Source: Nocardia sp. CC227C (GTDB lineage Bacteria > Actinomycetota > Actinomycetes > Mycobacteriales > Mycobacteriaceae). From it: DNA of 64,000 nt. The notes beneath the pieces are model-generated. The model was not told the origin of the DNA. It did no database searches and saw only the letters and a list, made by a program, of their open reading frames with translations. The stretch is taken from NCBI RefSeq assembly GCF_030767025.1, contig NZ_JASITE010000020.1:1-64000 (forward strand), read 5' to 3'. Every line of letters begins with the position of its first letter. The stretch's first letter is position 1. Shown here piece by piece: positions 26,245 through 34,315 of the stretch. The translations under genes were made by a program, and so were the position numbers.

Positions 26245-27096
26245 TCAGAAGGCGCGGCAGGAGCGGATATCGGTGGCCAGAATGGCCTTCGCGCCGAGAT
26301 CGGCGAGCCGGTCCATGAGCTCGTTGCCGTCCTTGCGCGGCACCAGCGCCCGCACCGCCACCCAGTCCGGATCGGTGAGCGGGGAGACCGTCGGCGACTC
26401 CAGCCCGGGGGTGATCCGCACGGCGGCGTCGAGCAGCGACTTGGGGCAGTCGTAGTCCAGCATCAGGTACTGCTGGGCGAAGACCACGCCCTGGACGCGG
26501 GCCACCAGCTGGTTGCGCGCCTTGTCGCGCTGATCCGCGCCCTCGGCCTCGATGAGCACGCCCTCGGAATCGCACAGCGAGTCACCGAAGGCGACCAGGT
26601 TGTGCTGGCGCAGGGTGCGGCCCGAACCCACCACATCGGCGATGGCGTCGGCCACGCCGAGCTGGATGGAGATCTCCACCGCGCCGTCGAGGCGGATGAC
26701 CTCGGCCTCGATCCCGCGCGCGGCCAGATCGGCGAGCACCAGATTCGGGTAGGAGGTGGCGATGCGCTTGTCGTGGAGATCCTCGACCTTCCACTCCCGC
26801 CCGGCGGGGGCGGCGTAGCGGAAGGTGGAGCGGCCGAAGCCGAGCGAGAGCCGCTCCTGCACCGGTGCGCCGGAGTCGAGGGCGAGATCACGGCCGGTGA
26901 TGCCGAGGTGGAGTTCGCCGGAGCCGACATAGATGGCGATGTCCTTGGGCCGCAGGAAGAAGAACTCCACCTGGTTGGCCGGATCGAGCACGCTCAGATC
27001 GCGGGAGTCGGTGCGCTTGCGGTAGCCCGCCTCGCTCAGGATGGCGACGGCGGATTCGGAGAGGGCGCCCTTATTGGGGACGGCGACGCGCAGCAT
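26245..27096 (-). CDS. hisG: ATP phosphoribosyltransferase HisG (long form)
   Basis: First enzyme of histidine synthesis: condenses ATP with PRPP. The 283-residue protein is the long, hexameric form. It shows the N-terminal MLRVAVPNKGALSESAVAIL, GITGRDL, the PRPP-binding segment and a C-terminal ACT-like regulatory domain (about residues 210-283) that normally binds histidine for feedback control. hisE precedes it by 87 bp on the same strand; a terminator follows. Confidence 0.96.
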   Translation of the reverse strand: MLRVAVPNKGALSESAVAILSEAGYRKRTDSRDLSVLDPANQVEFFFLRPKDIAIYVGSGELHLGITGRDLALDSGAPVQERLSLGFGRSTFRYAAPAGREWKVEDLHDKRIATSYPNLVLADLAARGIEAEVIRLDGAVEISIQLGVADAIADVVGSGRTLRQHNLVAFGDSLCDSEGVLIEAEGADQRDKARNQLVARVQGVVFAQQYLMLDYDCPKSLLDAAVRITPGLESPTVSPLTDPDWVAVRALVPRKDGNELMDRLADLGAKAILATDIRSCRAF

Positions 27097-27183
27097 AGGG
27101 TGTCCTTTCGGGACGGGTGGGGGGACGTGAGGACGGCGGTCGAGTGGGGGTCGGCCGTACGGCGTGTACGGCGATTCGGCGCG

Positions 27184-27447
27184 TCACAGATGTCGGTACA
27201 CGTCCTCGAGCCGCAGTCCGCGGCCCACCATCAGCACCTGTACCCAGTACAGGAGCTGCGAGATCTCCTCCGCGAGCGATTCGTCGCTCTCGTGCTCGGC
27301 GGCCAGCCAGACTTCCCCGGCCTCCTCCAGCACCTTCTTGCCCTGCGCATGCACGCCGGCGTCCAAGGCGGCGACGGTGCCCGACCCCTCGGGTCGGTTG
27401 ACGGCACGATCCTGCAGCTCGGCGAACAGGGCTTCGAAAGATTTCAC
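27184..27447 (-). CDS. hisE: Phosphoribosyl-ATP pyrophosphohydrolase HisE
   Basis: Second step of histidine synthesis, hydrolysing phosphoribosyl-ATP to phosphoribosyl-AMP. The 87-residue all-alpha MazG-like protein has the metal motif KKVLEEAGEVWLAAEH and the EEISQLLYWVQVLM helix. The GTG at 27447 gives MKSFEALFAELQDRA; a CAATAT hexamer about 10 bases upstream and no ribosome site suggest a leaderless or very short leader transcript. It is stand-alone, not fused to HisI, as in mycobacteria. Confidence 0.94.
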   Translation of the reverse strand: MKSFEALFAELQDRAVNRPEGSGTVAALDAGVHAQGKKVLEEAGEVWLAAEHESDESLAEEISQLLYWVQVLMVGRGLRLEDVYRHL

Positions 27448-27597
27448 GAGCAGATATTGTCGCAGACCAGGACCGGCCCGCTGTGGCCGGGCTGGCGCGC
27501 CCGGCCGCCGCCCACGGGTCACATCCCGTTCCGGACGGCAGCGGCGACCGCTCCGGATGCGCCCGACCGGCACGCGCACGCGCCGGCCGGGCGGAGC

Positions 27598-29430
27598 TCA
27601 GCCCGCTGTCGAGGTCTCGGGCACGCGCAGCAGCTCGGTGAGTTCGGCCACCGCCGCCCGCAGGTTGCCCGCGAAGGTGTGCATCTGCGCGGCAACGGAT
27701 TTGGGTGTGGCGAGGTAGACATTCCAGCGATCGGGCAGCATGACGTAGGCGACGCCGATGCAGGTGGGGCTGGTGGAGCCGAAACCGAAGTACTGGATGT
27801 TCACCGACGGCGCGGAGCTGGTGCTCAGATAGTCGTCGCGGGTGATGCGCCAGCCGGGGCTGTCGTAGAACGGCATCGGATCGGTGGCGCCCAGCCGCTC
27901 GCCGCGACGGCCCTGGATCAGTTGCAGCTCCCACAGATGCTGTTCGGGCGCCTCCCCACGCTGGCATTCCTTGGCGCGCGCCACATGCGCGTCCGCGGCG
28001 GCGCGCAGCGCCTGCCGCCGCCGGTCCGGGTCGGCGTCCGGATCCTCCATGGCGGCGATGAATTCCAGGATCTCCGGGGTCACCACCCGCATGGCCTCGG
28101 TGCGGCCGTTGCGGAAGTGGCGGGTGGCGATGGACTCGTAGGTTGCCCCGATCATGCCCTTGCTGCGCTGATGGGCGAGCTGATAGCTGAGCTGGGCGAA
28201 CGCGTCCGGGGAGATGCCCAGCTCCTTGGCGCGGGCGGTGCCGAAGTCCTCGAAGGACACCGTCGAGGTGGCGTTGTCGGCCGCGTACTGCGCGAAGGAC
28301 GCCGCCGCGCTCGCGATCTCACGCTTGCGGTCGTCGTCGAGCACGAACACGACCGGTTCGACCGCGGGCATGCCCTGCGGCTGCGCACCCGAGCGGGCCG
28401 CATGCTCGGCCACCGGTGTCTCCAGCAGCGCATCGACGAAGGACAGGATGGTGGTGCCGTCCAGTCCGCAGTGCTCGACATTGATTCCGGCGGTGCCGTC
28501 GGCGAAGACGACGAACGACACCGCCTTGTCGAACCAGCGGTTGCCGCTGTCCCCGTGCAGCAACTGGTCGCACGCCTGCAGCGTGTCGCGCGGCGCGAAG
28601 TCCTCCAGGCAGACGAAGAACAGCGCGGTCTCGATGGTGTCGAGGGCCGCGGCGTTCAACGGCACCGCGCGCAGCGCGCCGCGCACCCGCGCCCATTCCG
28701 CCCGGGCCATGGTGGTGAGGTGGCCGGGCGAGGTGTTGACCGGCGCGCGCCGCGCCCCGGCCTTCATCACCGAGCGCAGCCCGTCGACGATGTCGCCGGG
28801 GGCGTAGGGAGCGCCGGCCGGGCCGATGACATCCATGCGGAACATATTGCCGCGGTAGCAGACCACGATGTGCCGGGCCTGCGACGGTCCGGGCCAGTCC
28901 GGGCTGTAGGGCACCCGCACCCCGTCCTGCGGATCGCCGGGAATCCGGGTCTCGGAGAACAGGAACTTGTGCTGCGCCATGTTCAACCGCTGCCCGCGCT
29001 GGGTCGCGGGTGGGACCTGCTCGGCGTCGAGCAGCAGTTTGTAGTTCACCGCCGCGCTCACCAGCGCCCCCGCGCGCTCGGCCTGGTCGGCGGCGGTGGC
29101 GGCGGCGAGCACGGTGTCGTCGCGGAACAGGAAGAAGAAATTCGCGTTGAGCGCGATCCGGTCCCGTCGCCCCAGATAGCGCGACGGCCAGAATTCGTCC
29201 AGCCAGCTGCCCACCCCGGGAGTGCTGTCGTAGCGCTCGAGATCGGCCTGTAGCGCGCGGGCCGGACTGTCGGGGCGGAGCATGAGCTCGACCGCGGCGG
29301 CGGTCGCCGCGTATTCATCGCCGGTGAGCAGTGGTGCGCACCAGTGCAGGAACCGCGTGCAGCTGTCCTCCAGGGTGGGCAGCGGCACCCGGGGCAACTG
29401 GTCGTCGTGGGCGAAGGTCGGTTCGCTCAA
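27598..29430 (-). CDS. Choline/carnitine O-acyltransferase family protein
   Basis: Acyl-CoA-dependent O-acyltransferase of 610 residues, a full-length member of a family that is common in eukaryotes and sparse in bacteria. The catalytic histidine is His320 in NVEHCGLDGTT, and the substrate-side loop is STSSAPSVNIQYFGFG. The N-terminal QLPRVPLPTLEDSCTRFLHW is the usual tether. The ATG overlaps the methyltransferase stop (ATGA), so it is the last gene of a coupled operon with an Fe/2OG oxygenase and a methyltransferase. The acceptor is unknown; carnitine, choline or a similar hydroxy-betaine are the chemically expected choices. Confidence 0.9.
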   Translation of the reverse strand: MSEPTFAHDDQLPRVPLPTLEDSCTRFLHWCAPLLTGDEYAATAAAVELMLRPDSPARALQADLERYDSTPGVGSWLDEFWPSRYLGRRDRIALNANFFFLFRDDTVLAAATAADQAERAGALVSAAVNYKLLLDAEQVPPATQRGQRLNMAQHKFLFSETRIPGDPQDGVRVPYSPDWPGPSQARHIVVCYRGNMFRMDVIGPAGAPYAPGDIVDGLRSVMKAGARRAPVNTSPGHLTTMARAEWARVRGALRAVPLNAAALDTIETALFFVCLEDFAPRDTLQACDQLLHGDSGNRWFDKAVSFVVFADGTAGINVEHCGLDGTTILSFVDALLETPVAEHAARSGAQPQGMPAVEPVVFVLDDDRKREIASAAASFAQYAADNATSTVSFEDFGTARAKELGISPDAFAQLSYQLAHQRSKGMIGATYESIATRHFRNGRTEAMRVVTPEILEFIAAMEDPDADPDRRRQALRAAADAHVARAKECQRGEAPEQHLWELQLIQGRRGERLGATDPMPFYDSPGWRITRDDYLSTSSAPSVNIQYFGFGSTSPTCIGVAYVMLPDRWNVYLATPKSVAAQMHTFAGNLRAAVAELTELLRVPETSTAG

Positions 29431-30287
29431 GAGAGGTCCTCATGGTCGAAGGATAGGGTCGGGGACGGGCGAGACACGTAGAGCTGGGCGTAGAGCCAGC
29501 CGTCGGATTCGTGCCCCTCGGTGTCGACGCCGTTGTCGGCCAAGGTATTCAGGACCTGGGTCCGTTCGTCGGCGGCCGCGAAGCGGCGCTGCCGGAACGC
29601 CCCGGGCACGCGTTCTGTCCGGTAGCCGAGTTCGGCCAGCCGCGCGGCGATGGGGTCGAAGGAGAACATGCGCAGCACGAAATGCGCCATCCAGGGCAGC
29701 TTTCCGCCGTGTGCGCGGGCGACCCGCAGCAGCGTACGGTCGGTGATGTAGCCGACGCAGCCGGTGGAGATGACGAGATCGGCGGTGGCGAGGGTGGCGC
29801 GCTGCGCCTCGGTGGGGTCGGCGGATTCGAGATCGGCGTGCACGGTGTCGTGCAGCAGCCCGGCGGCGCGGGCGTAGTCCAGTGCCGGGCGGGAGGCGTC
29901 CATGCCGAGGAAGCGGACGCCGGGCAGCCGGTCGGCGGTGGTGAGGCGGGCGCGGTCACGGGCGATGAGGGCGGCGGTGGCGTCCTCCCCGTTCGCCGTG
30001 CCGGCCGCGTCCGCGTCGCGATAGTGTCGGGTGAGTTCGGCCATGGTGATGCCCAGCCGCAGCATGGCCGCGTTCACGCCGTAGGAGCAGCCCAGATCGA
30101 GGACGGTCGGGGCGGCGATGCCGGTGGCCTCGCGGTAGTCGGAGATGAGGCGCGCGAAGTGCGGTGTCGCCAGTTCCGGTATGCAGTAGTCCAATTCGGC
30201 CATCCGCGCGTAGTACTCGCGTGGGTCGGGCCGGTCGTAGATGTGGTCGAACGAGGCTTTCCCGGTGCTGTGCAACGAAACCGGCAC
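29427..30287 (-). CDS. Class I SAM-dependent methyltransferase
   Basis: A 286-residue Rossmann-fold methyltransferase. Motif I is VLDLGCSYGVNAAMLRLG, motif II lies near VRFLGMDASRPALDYARAAG and a motif IV-like segment is ADLVISTGCVGYIT. The start is GTG at 30287, since AAGGAG sits directly before it; the frame continues to a GTG at 30311 just after the upstream stop, but that has no ribosome site. It lies between an Fe/2OG oxygenase and a carnitine-type acyltransferase. The methyl acceptor is unknown; an amine of an amino acid is the guess from context. Confidence 0.82.
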   Translation of the reverse strand: MPVSLHSTGKASFDHIYDRPDPREYYARMAELDYCIPELATPHFARLISDYREATGIAAPTVLDLGCSYGVNAAMLRLGITMAELTRHYRDADAAGTANGEDATAALIARDRARLTTADRLPGVRFLGMDASRPALDYARAAGLLHDTVHADLESADPTEAQRATLATADLVISTGCVGYITDRTLLRVARAHGGKLPWMAHFVLRMFSFDPIAARLAELGYRTERVPGAFRQRRFAAADERTQVLNTLADNGVDTEGHESDGWLYAQLYVSRPSPTLSFDHEDLS

Positions 30288-30311
30288 GTGTTCTCCTTCT
30301 TGGTCGAGCAC

Positions 30312-31292
30312 TCAATCCAGCAGTCGGTCGCCGCGTACGGCCGTCGCGCCGCCCAGGTGCTCGGGCAGCACCCGGCCGAACAGCTGCCGACTGCGTTCCG
30401 CGGTACCGATCACCCCGGTGGTCCGGCTGTAGGCGAAGATGGCGGTGTGCCGCTGCGCGGCCCCGGTGACCGGTGACACCCGGTGCAGCGAGTAGCGGCC
30501 CTGGAACAGCTGTAGATCCCCGGGGCGCAAGTCCAGGCGGCGAATCAGCTTCTCCCCCTTGCCCTCCAGGACGGCGCGCACATCGTCGAGGTGTTCCGCC
30601 TCCGGAGTGCGGATGCCCGGGCAGTATTCGAAGACGCCGCCGGATTCCGGTCGCTGGGTGAGCATGCTGACGGTGAATTCGTTGGTGTCGAAGTGCCAGG
30701 GGTGCGACATGCCCGGTGCGACCACGTTCAGGCAGAGCCCCGCCAGCGGGTCGGTGTACTCGTGCAGCTGCTCGAGCTCGAAGCAGTCGGCCACGAAGCG
30801 CTGGAAGACCGGGCTGGTGTAGAGCCGCTGGATCAATGTGTGCGCGGGGATGAGATCCCTTGCCACGAAGGCGTTCCCACGCTCGAGCACGATGCGTCCG
30901 GGATGCCCCTCGGGTAGTGCGGCGTCCAGCGGGATGTTGTAGGCGTTGACCCGTTCGACGGTGTAGTAGGCACGCGGGGCCAGCTCCGCACCCTCGGCGC
31001 GCAGCGTCTCCAGGAATTCCGGGCGCACGAATCCGGTGAGCACGCTGCACCCGTCGGCGGCCAGGTCGGCGCGCACCGCCCGCACCGCCCGCACCCAGCC
31101 CGCGCCGCCGGGCGCGTCCAGCGGGTAGCGCTCGATGTCCACCACCTCGGACACCGAATCGCCCACCACCCCATCGCCAGTGGATGGGCACACGTCGGTC
31201 CAGCCCCCGCTCGTAGCCATGCCGATCATTCTCACCGGAGGGGCTGTCGGCGCGCCAGGGATTCGCTGGAATCGGTCATCCTGCATACTCAC
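30312..31292 (-). CDS. Fe(II)/2-oxoglutarate oxygenase (HalD/BesD-like fold, hydroxylase-type triad)
   Basis: Predicted non-heme iron oxygenase of about 326 residues. The iron triad is visible as His200 and Asp202 in PWHFDTNEF and His270 in YSLHRVSPV; the arginine in QRHTAIFAYS (Arg281) would bind 2-oxoglutarate. An aspartate is present, so hydroxylation is expected, unlike the HxG halogenases of the same broad family. The family commonly acts on free amino acids. The start is uncertain: GTG at 31292 has AGGA seven bases upstream; ATGs at 31322, 31286 and 31220 are alternatives. First gene of the three-gene operon. Confidence 0.8.
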   Translation of the reverse strand: MSMQDDRFQRIPGAPTAPPVRMIGMATSGGWTDVCPSTGDGVVGDSVSEVVDIERYPLDAPGGAGWVRAVRAVRADLAADGCSVLTGFVRPEFLETLRAEGAELAPRAYYTVERVNAYNIPLDAALPEGHPGRIVLERGNAFVARDLIPAHTLIQRLYTSPVFQRFVADCFELEQLHEYTDPLAGLCLNVVAPGMSHPWHFDTNEFTVSMLTQRPESGGVFEYCPGIRTPEAEHLDDVRAVLEGKGEKLIRRLDLRPGDLQLFQGRYSLHRVSPVTGAAQRHTAIFAYSRTTGVIGTAERSRQLFGRVLPEHLGGATAVRGDRLLD

Positions 31293-31444
31293 ATAGTTTT
31301 CCTGAGCCTCAATAGAATTCATGCGAACGGCCAGCGCCGTCGGTGCGACGAACTCCGTGGCCGACAGGTGGTGACCGGTCCGCCCGAGATCACCGATGCC
31401 CTCGCGCCCCTGGGGACACCCGTCCTCCCGTGCTTCGATTCGGC

Positions 31445-31711
31445 GTGACCAGTGACCTCGCGAAGGCGTTTCAGCGAATGGTTCGGCGCCTCTCCTCGGC
31501 GTTGCAGTCGACGGCGTCCGATGACGCCCTGCGGCTGCGCTCGAGTATCGCCTGCCCGGAGAACGCGCCGACGGTCTACGAGTCCTTCACAGCCGGTGTA
31601 CCGGTCACCGCTCCCGCCCGCACCATGGCCGAGGCCGTGCACGATGTCCGCGGTCAGGAAGTGCTCACCGTGGTCACCGGCGGCAATGTCGACCCTGGTC
31701 ACGGGGTGTGA
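31445..31711 (+). pseudogene. Possible decayed threonine/serine dehydratase fragment
   Basis: An 88-codon frame contains pieces that look like scattered C-terminal elements of a fold-type II PLP dehydratase: ENAPTVYESFTAGVPVTAPA followed by ARTMAEAV, and near the end EVLTVVTGGNVDP, which recalls the VVLSGGNVD motif. The pieces are closer together than in a real enzyme of 310-420 residues, the PLP-lysine half is absent and no ribosome site is visible. I interpret it as an internally deleted relic. Chance similarity cannot be excluded. Confidence 0.4.
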
Positions 31712-31814
31712 TCACGCCCATGGCGCAGACTGCCCGAGTACCTCGCGGCGGACGGTGCGGATGGCGACACGGCCGCACGGCCCGGTCACCCGCCGATGGC
31801 CGTGCTGTCGACCG

Positions 31815-32507
31815 TTACGCCGGTCGGTTCTCCCGCCGTCGGGGCACGGCCGCGACCCGGCCGAGTTCGGCCACGGTTATGCCGATGAGAGAGTCGCGAA
31901 AGACCCGGCCGGACCCGGCGGGGACCGGGATCTCGCACGGTACGACCAGGACCGGGCAGCCCGCTGTTTCGGCGGCCTGGACGCCGGTGGGGGAATCCTC
32001 GATGGCCACGCAGCGTTCGGGGGCGACGCCGACCAGTTCGGCGGCGCGCAGGTAGCTGTCGGGGGCCGGTTTGCCGTGCGGCACTTCGTCTCCGCAGACG
32101 GAGACGTGGAAGTGGTGGCGGCCCAGGGTGTCCAGGCCGAATTCGGTGAGGGAGCGTTTGGTGTTGGTGACCAGCGCCATGGGCACCTCCGCCGCGGCGA
32201 GGGCGGCGAGGGCGTCCCGCGCGCCGGGCCGCCAAGGGATCTCGCCGGTGGTGAACAGCTCGGTGACGCGGCGTTCCAGCCAGTGGCCCGCCTCGCCCAG
32301 GGCCGCCGGGGTCGGGTCCAGGCCCAGGCCGTTGAACATGATGCGCAGCGCGTTGGGGCCGGACGCGCCGATCAGCGCGTGCCGGATCTGGTCGGTCATC
32401 TCGCGGCCGAGTTCGGCCGCGAGTTCCCGGACGGCGACATCCCAGAGCTTCTCCGAGTCGAGCAGGGTGCCGTCCATATCCCAGAGAACGGCGGCCGGGC
32501 GGGTCAT
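31815..32507 (-). CDS. HAD-family hydrolase (beta-phosphoglucomutase-like phosphatase)
   Basis: A 230-residue haloacid-dehalogenase-type phosphatase with the nucleophile motif WDMDGTLLDS, motif II MALVTNTKRS, the lysine in HGKPAPDSYL, and the acidic pair in CVAIEDSPTG. The small alpha-helical cap after the first motif places it in subfamily I. The substrate is unknown. It follows the Ser/Thr kinase gene by 24 bp and is probably in the same transcript. Confidence 0.88.
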   Translation of the reverse strand: MTRPAAVLWDMDGTLLDSEKLWDVAVRELAAELGREMTDQIRHALIGASGPNALRIMFNGLGLDPTPAALGEAGHWLERRVTELFTTGEIPWRPGARDALAALAAAEVPMALVTNTKRSLTEFGLDTLGRHHFHVSVCGDEVPHGKPAPDSYLRAAELVGVAPERCVAIEDSPTGVQAAETAGCPVLVVPCEIPVPAGSGRVFRDSLIGITVAELGRVAAVPRRRENRPA

Positions 32508-32531
32508 CGGAGCAACTCCTCGGGGTCGGGG

Positions 32532-34235
32532 TCAGAGGCCGGAGGCGGTGATGAGCATACGGCCACCGCTGTCGTCGACCTGGATCCAGCGGTTCTCGCT
32601 GTCGGTGGATCCGTTCTTCAGCACATAGGTGAGCGAGACGACGGCCCGGTGGTCGCCCTGCGGGGTGACCGCTCCGATGCGCACCGCGGCGATGGTGCCC
32701 CAGAACTGGGCGTAGGAGTTGAATCCGCCGGTGGCCGCCTGGTAGGACGGCGACAGCATGGACCACGCGCCGCTCACATCGCCGGGCAGCATGCCGTAGT
32801 AGTTCCGCACGAAGGCGGTGACATTGCCCGGGGTAGGGGCGGTGGTGGTCGGCGGCGTTGTGGTCGGCGTCGTTGTCGTGGTCGTCGTGCCGGGATTCGT
32901 ACTCGTGGTGGTGGACGGCGGCGCGGTGGTCGTGGTCGGCGCGGCGGTGCGCGACGGCTCCTGGCTGTCGGCCTGGCCGATCACCGCCGGTGAGGTCGAC
33001 GCGGTGCCCGAGGTCTCACCGACCGGCGGCGCGACCGCCGACGTTCCGGTGGCGACCGGCGGATTCTCCTCTCCCCCACCGCGATTCACGGTGGTGGCGA
33101 TCACGGCAGCGAGCAGCAGCGCGGCGGCCACCCCCAGCCCGGCCAGGGCGAGCCGACGCCGATCGCGCCGCGGCCCGTCCGCACCGGTACGCGGCACCGG
33201 CGGCAGCGGACCACTCGGCGGCCGCCCGGACGTGCCGGTGCCCGGGTGCCGTGCGGGCGTGCCCATGTCCACGTGCATGGTCGGATCGGTGCTGTTGCCC
33301 GTCACGCCGTGCGAATTGGACAGCACCGTGGTCTGCGCCGCCGCGTCCGCGGCGACGGCGGTGCTCGCCGAGGGCAGCACCTTGGTCGGATTCGGATGCG
33401 CGTGCGCGGGCACGCCGCGCCCCTCGGCCACGGCCTCCAGCGCCTCGTGCGCCTGCTTCATGGTGGGCCGCGCGTCGGCTTCGGCCGCGAGCAGTTCCAT
33501 GAGCACCGGTCCGAGCGGTCCGGCCCGCCGGGTGTCGGGCACCCGGGCCCGCGCCACCGAGTGCAGGACGGCGAGGGGGTTGTCGCCCTCGCCGAAGGGT
33601 GGGGCGCCCTCCACCGCCGCGTACAGCGTGGAGCCCAGCGCGAACACGTCCGAGGACGGTTCCGGATTCTCACCCCGCGCCACCTCCGGCGAGAGATAGG
33701 CCGGTGTGCCCGCGAGGAATCCGGTGGAGGTGACGGTCACATCGCCCACGGCCCGCGAGATGCCGAAGTCGGTGATCTTCACGGTGCCGTCCTCGGCGAC
33801 GAGGATATTGGCGGGCTTCACATCACGGTGCACGATCCCCGCGTCATGGGCCGCCGCCAGCGCCGCCGCCACCTTGGCCCCGATGCGGGCGACCTCGGTG
33901 GGCGGCATCGGACCCTTCTCCCGCATGACGGCGGCGAGACTGGGCGCGTTCACGTACTCCATGACCAGCCATGGCTGGCCGTCCTCCTCGGCCACGTCGA
34001 AGACGGTGACGGCGTTGACGTGGTGCAGTCGCGCCGCGATCCGGCCCTCGCGCATGGCCCGCATCCGGGCCTCGATGGCCTGGGATCGGGACAGCCCCGG
34101 ACCCAGCAGCAGCTGCTTGACCGCGACCGTGCGCCGCAGGCGCACATCGGTCGCACGCCACACGACTCCCATCGCACCGGTGCCGATCGGATCCGTGAGC
34201 CGATATCGTCCCGCAATCAGCCGGTCTGCCGTCAT
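32532..34235 (-). CDS. Receptor-type Ser/Thr protein kinase
   Basis: Membrane-anchored eukaryotic-type kinase of 567 residues. The cytoplasmic kinase domain spans about 10-270: glycine loop GTGAMGVV, Lys40 in VAVKQL, HRDVKPANI, DFG, and the activation loop TSTGFLAGTPAYLSPE. A juxtamembrane region leads to one transmembrane helix (LALAGLGVAAALLLAAVIAT, about 370-390). Outside is a very Thr/Pro-rich linker and a C-terminal domain of about 100 residues (VTAFVRNYYGMLPGDVSGAW) with an NTF2-like look, likely the sensor. It lies between metH and a HAD phosphatase. It is not one of the PASTA-type PknB kinases. Confidence 0.92.
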   Translation of the reverse strand: MTADRLIAGRYRLTDPIGTGAMGVVWRATDVRLRRTVAVKQLLLGPGLSRSQAIEARMRAMREGRIAARLHHVNAVTVFDVAEEDGQPWLVMEYVNAPSLAAVMREKGPMPPTEVARIGAKVAAALAAAHDAGIVHRDVKPANILVAEDGTVKITDFGISRAVGDVTVTSTGFLAGTPAYLSPEVARGENPEPSSDVFALGSTLYAAVEGAPPFGEGDNPLAVLHSVARARVPDTRRAGPLGPVLMELLAAEADARPTMKQAHEALEAVAEGRGVPAHAHPNPTKVLPSASTAVAADAAAQTTVLSNSHGVTGNSTDPTMHVDMGTPARHPGTGTSGRPPSGPLPPVPRTGADGPRRDRRRLALAGLGVAAALLLAAVIATTVNRGGGEENPPVATGTSAVAPPVGETSGTASTSPAVIGQADSQEPSRTAAPTTTTAPPSTTTSTNPGTTTTTTTPTTTPPTTTAPTPGNVTAFVRNYYGMLPGDVSGAWSMLSPSYQAATGGFNSYAQFWGTIAAVRIGAVTPQGDHRAVVSLTYVLKNGSTDSENRWIQVDDSGGRMLITASGL

Positions 34236-34315
34236 GTGGTTGTACCCCTCCTGCTGGCGTCACGCCGAGTCCACCCTGCAACTCCGCGCGATAGCCCGGA
34301 AAACTTCCGAAAATC

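Noticed and set aside
30312..31292. Amino acid halogenase of the BesD type
   Set aside because: The iron site has Asp202 (HFD); halogenases need Gly or Ala there to bind chloride.
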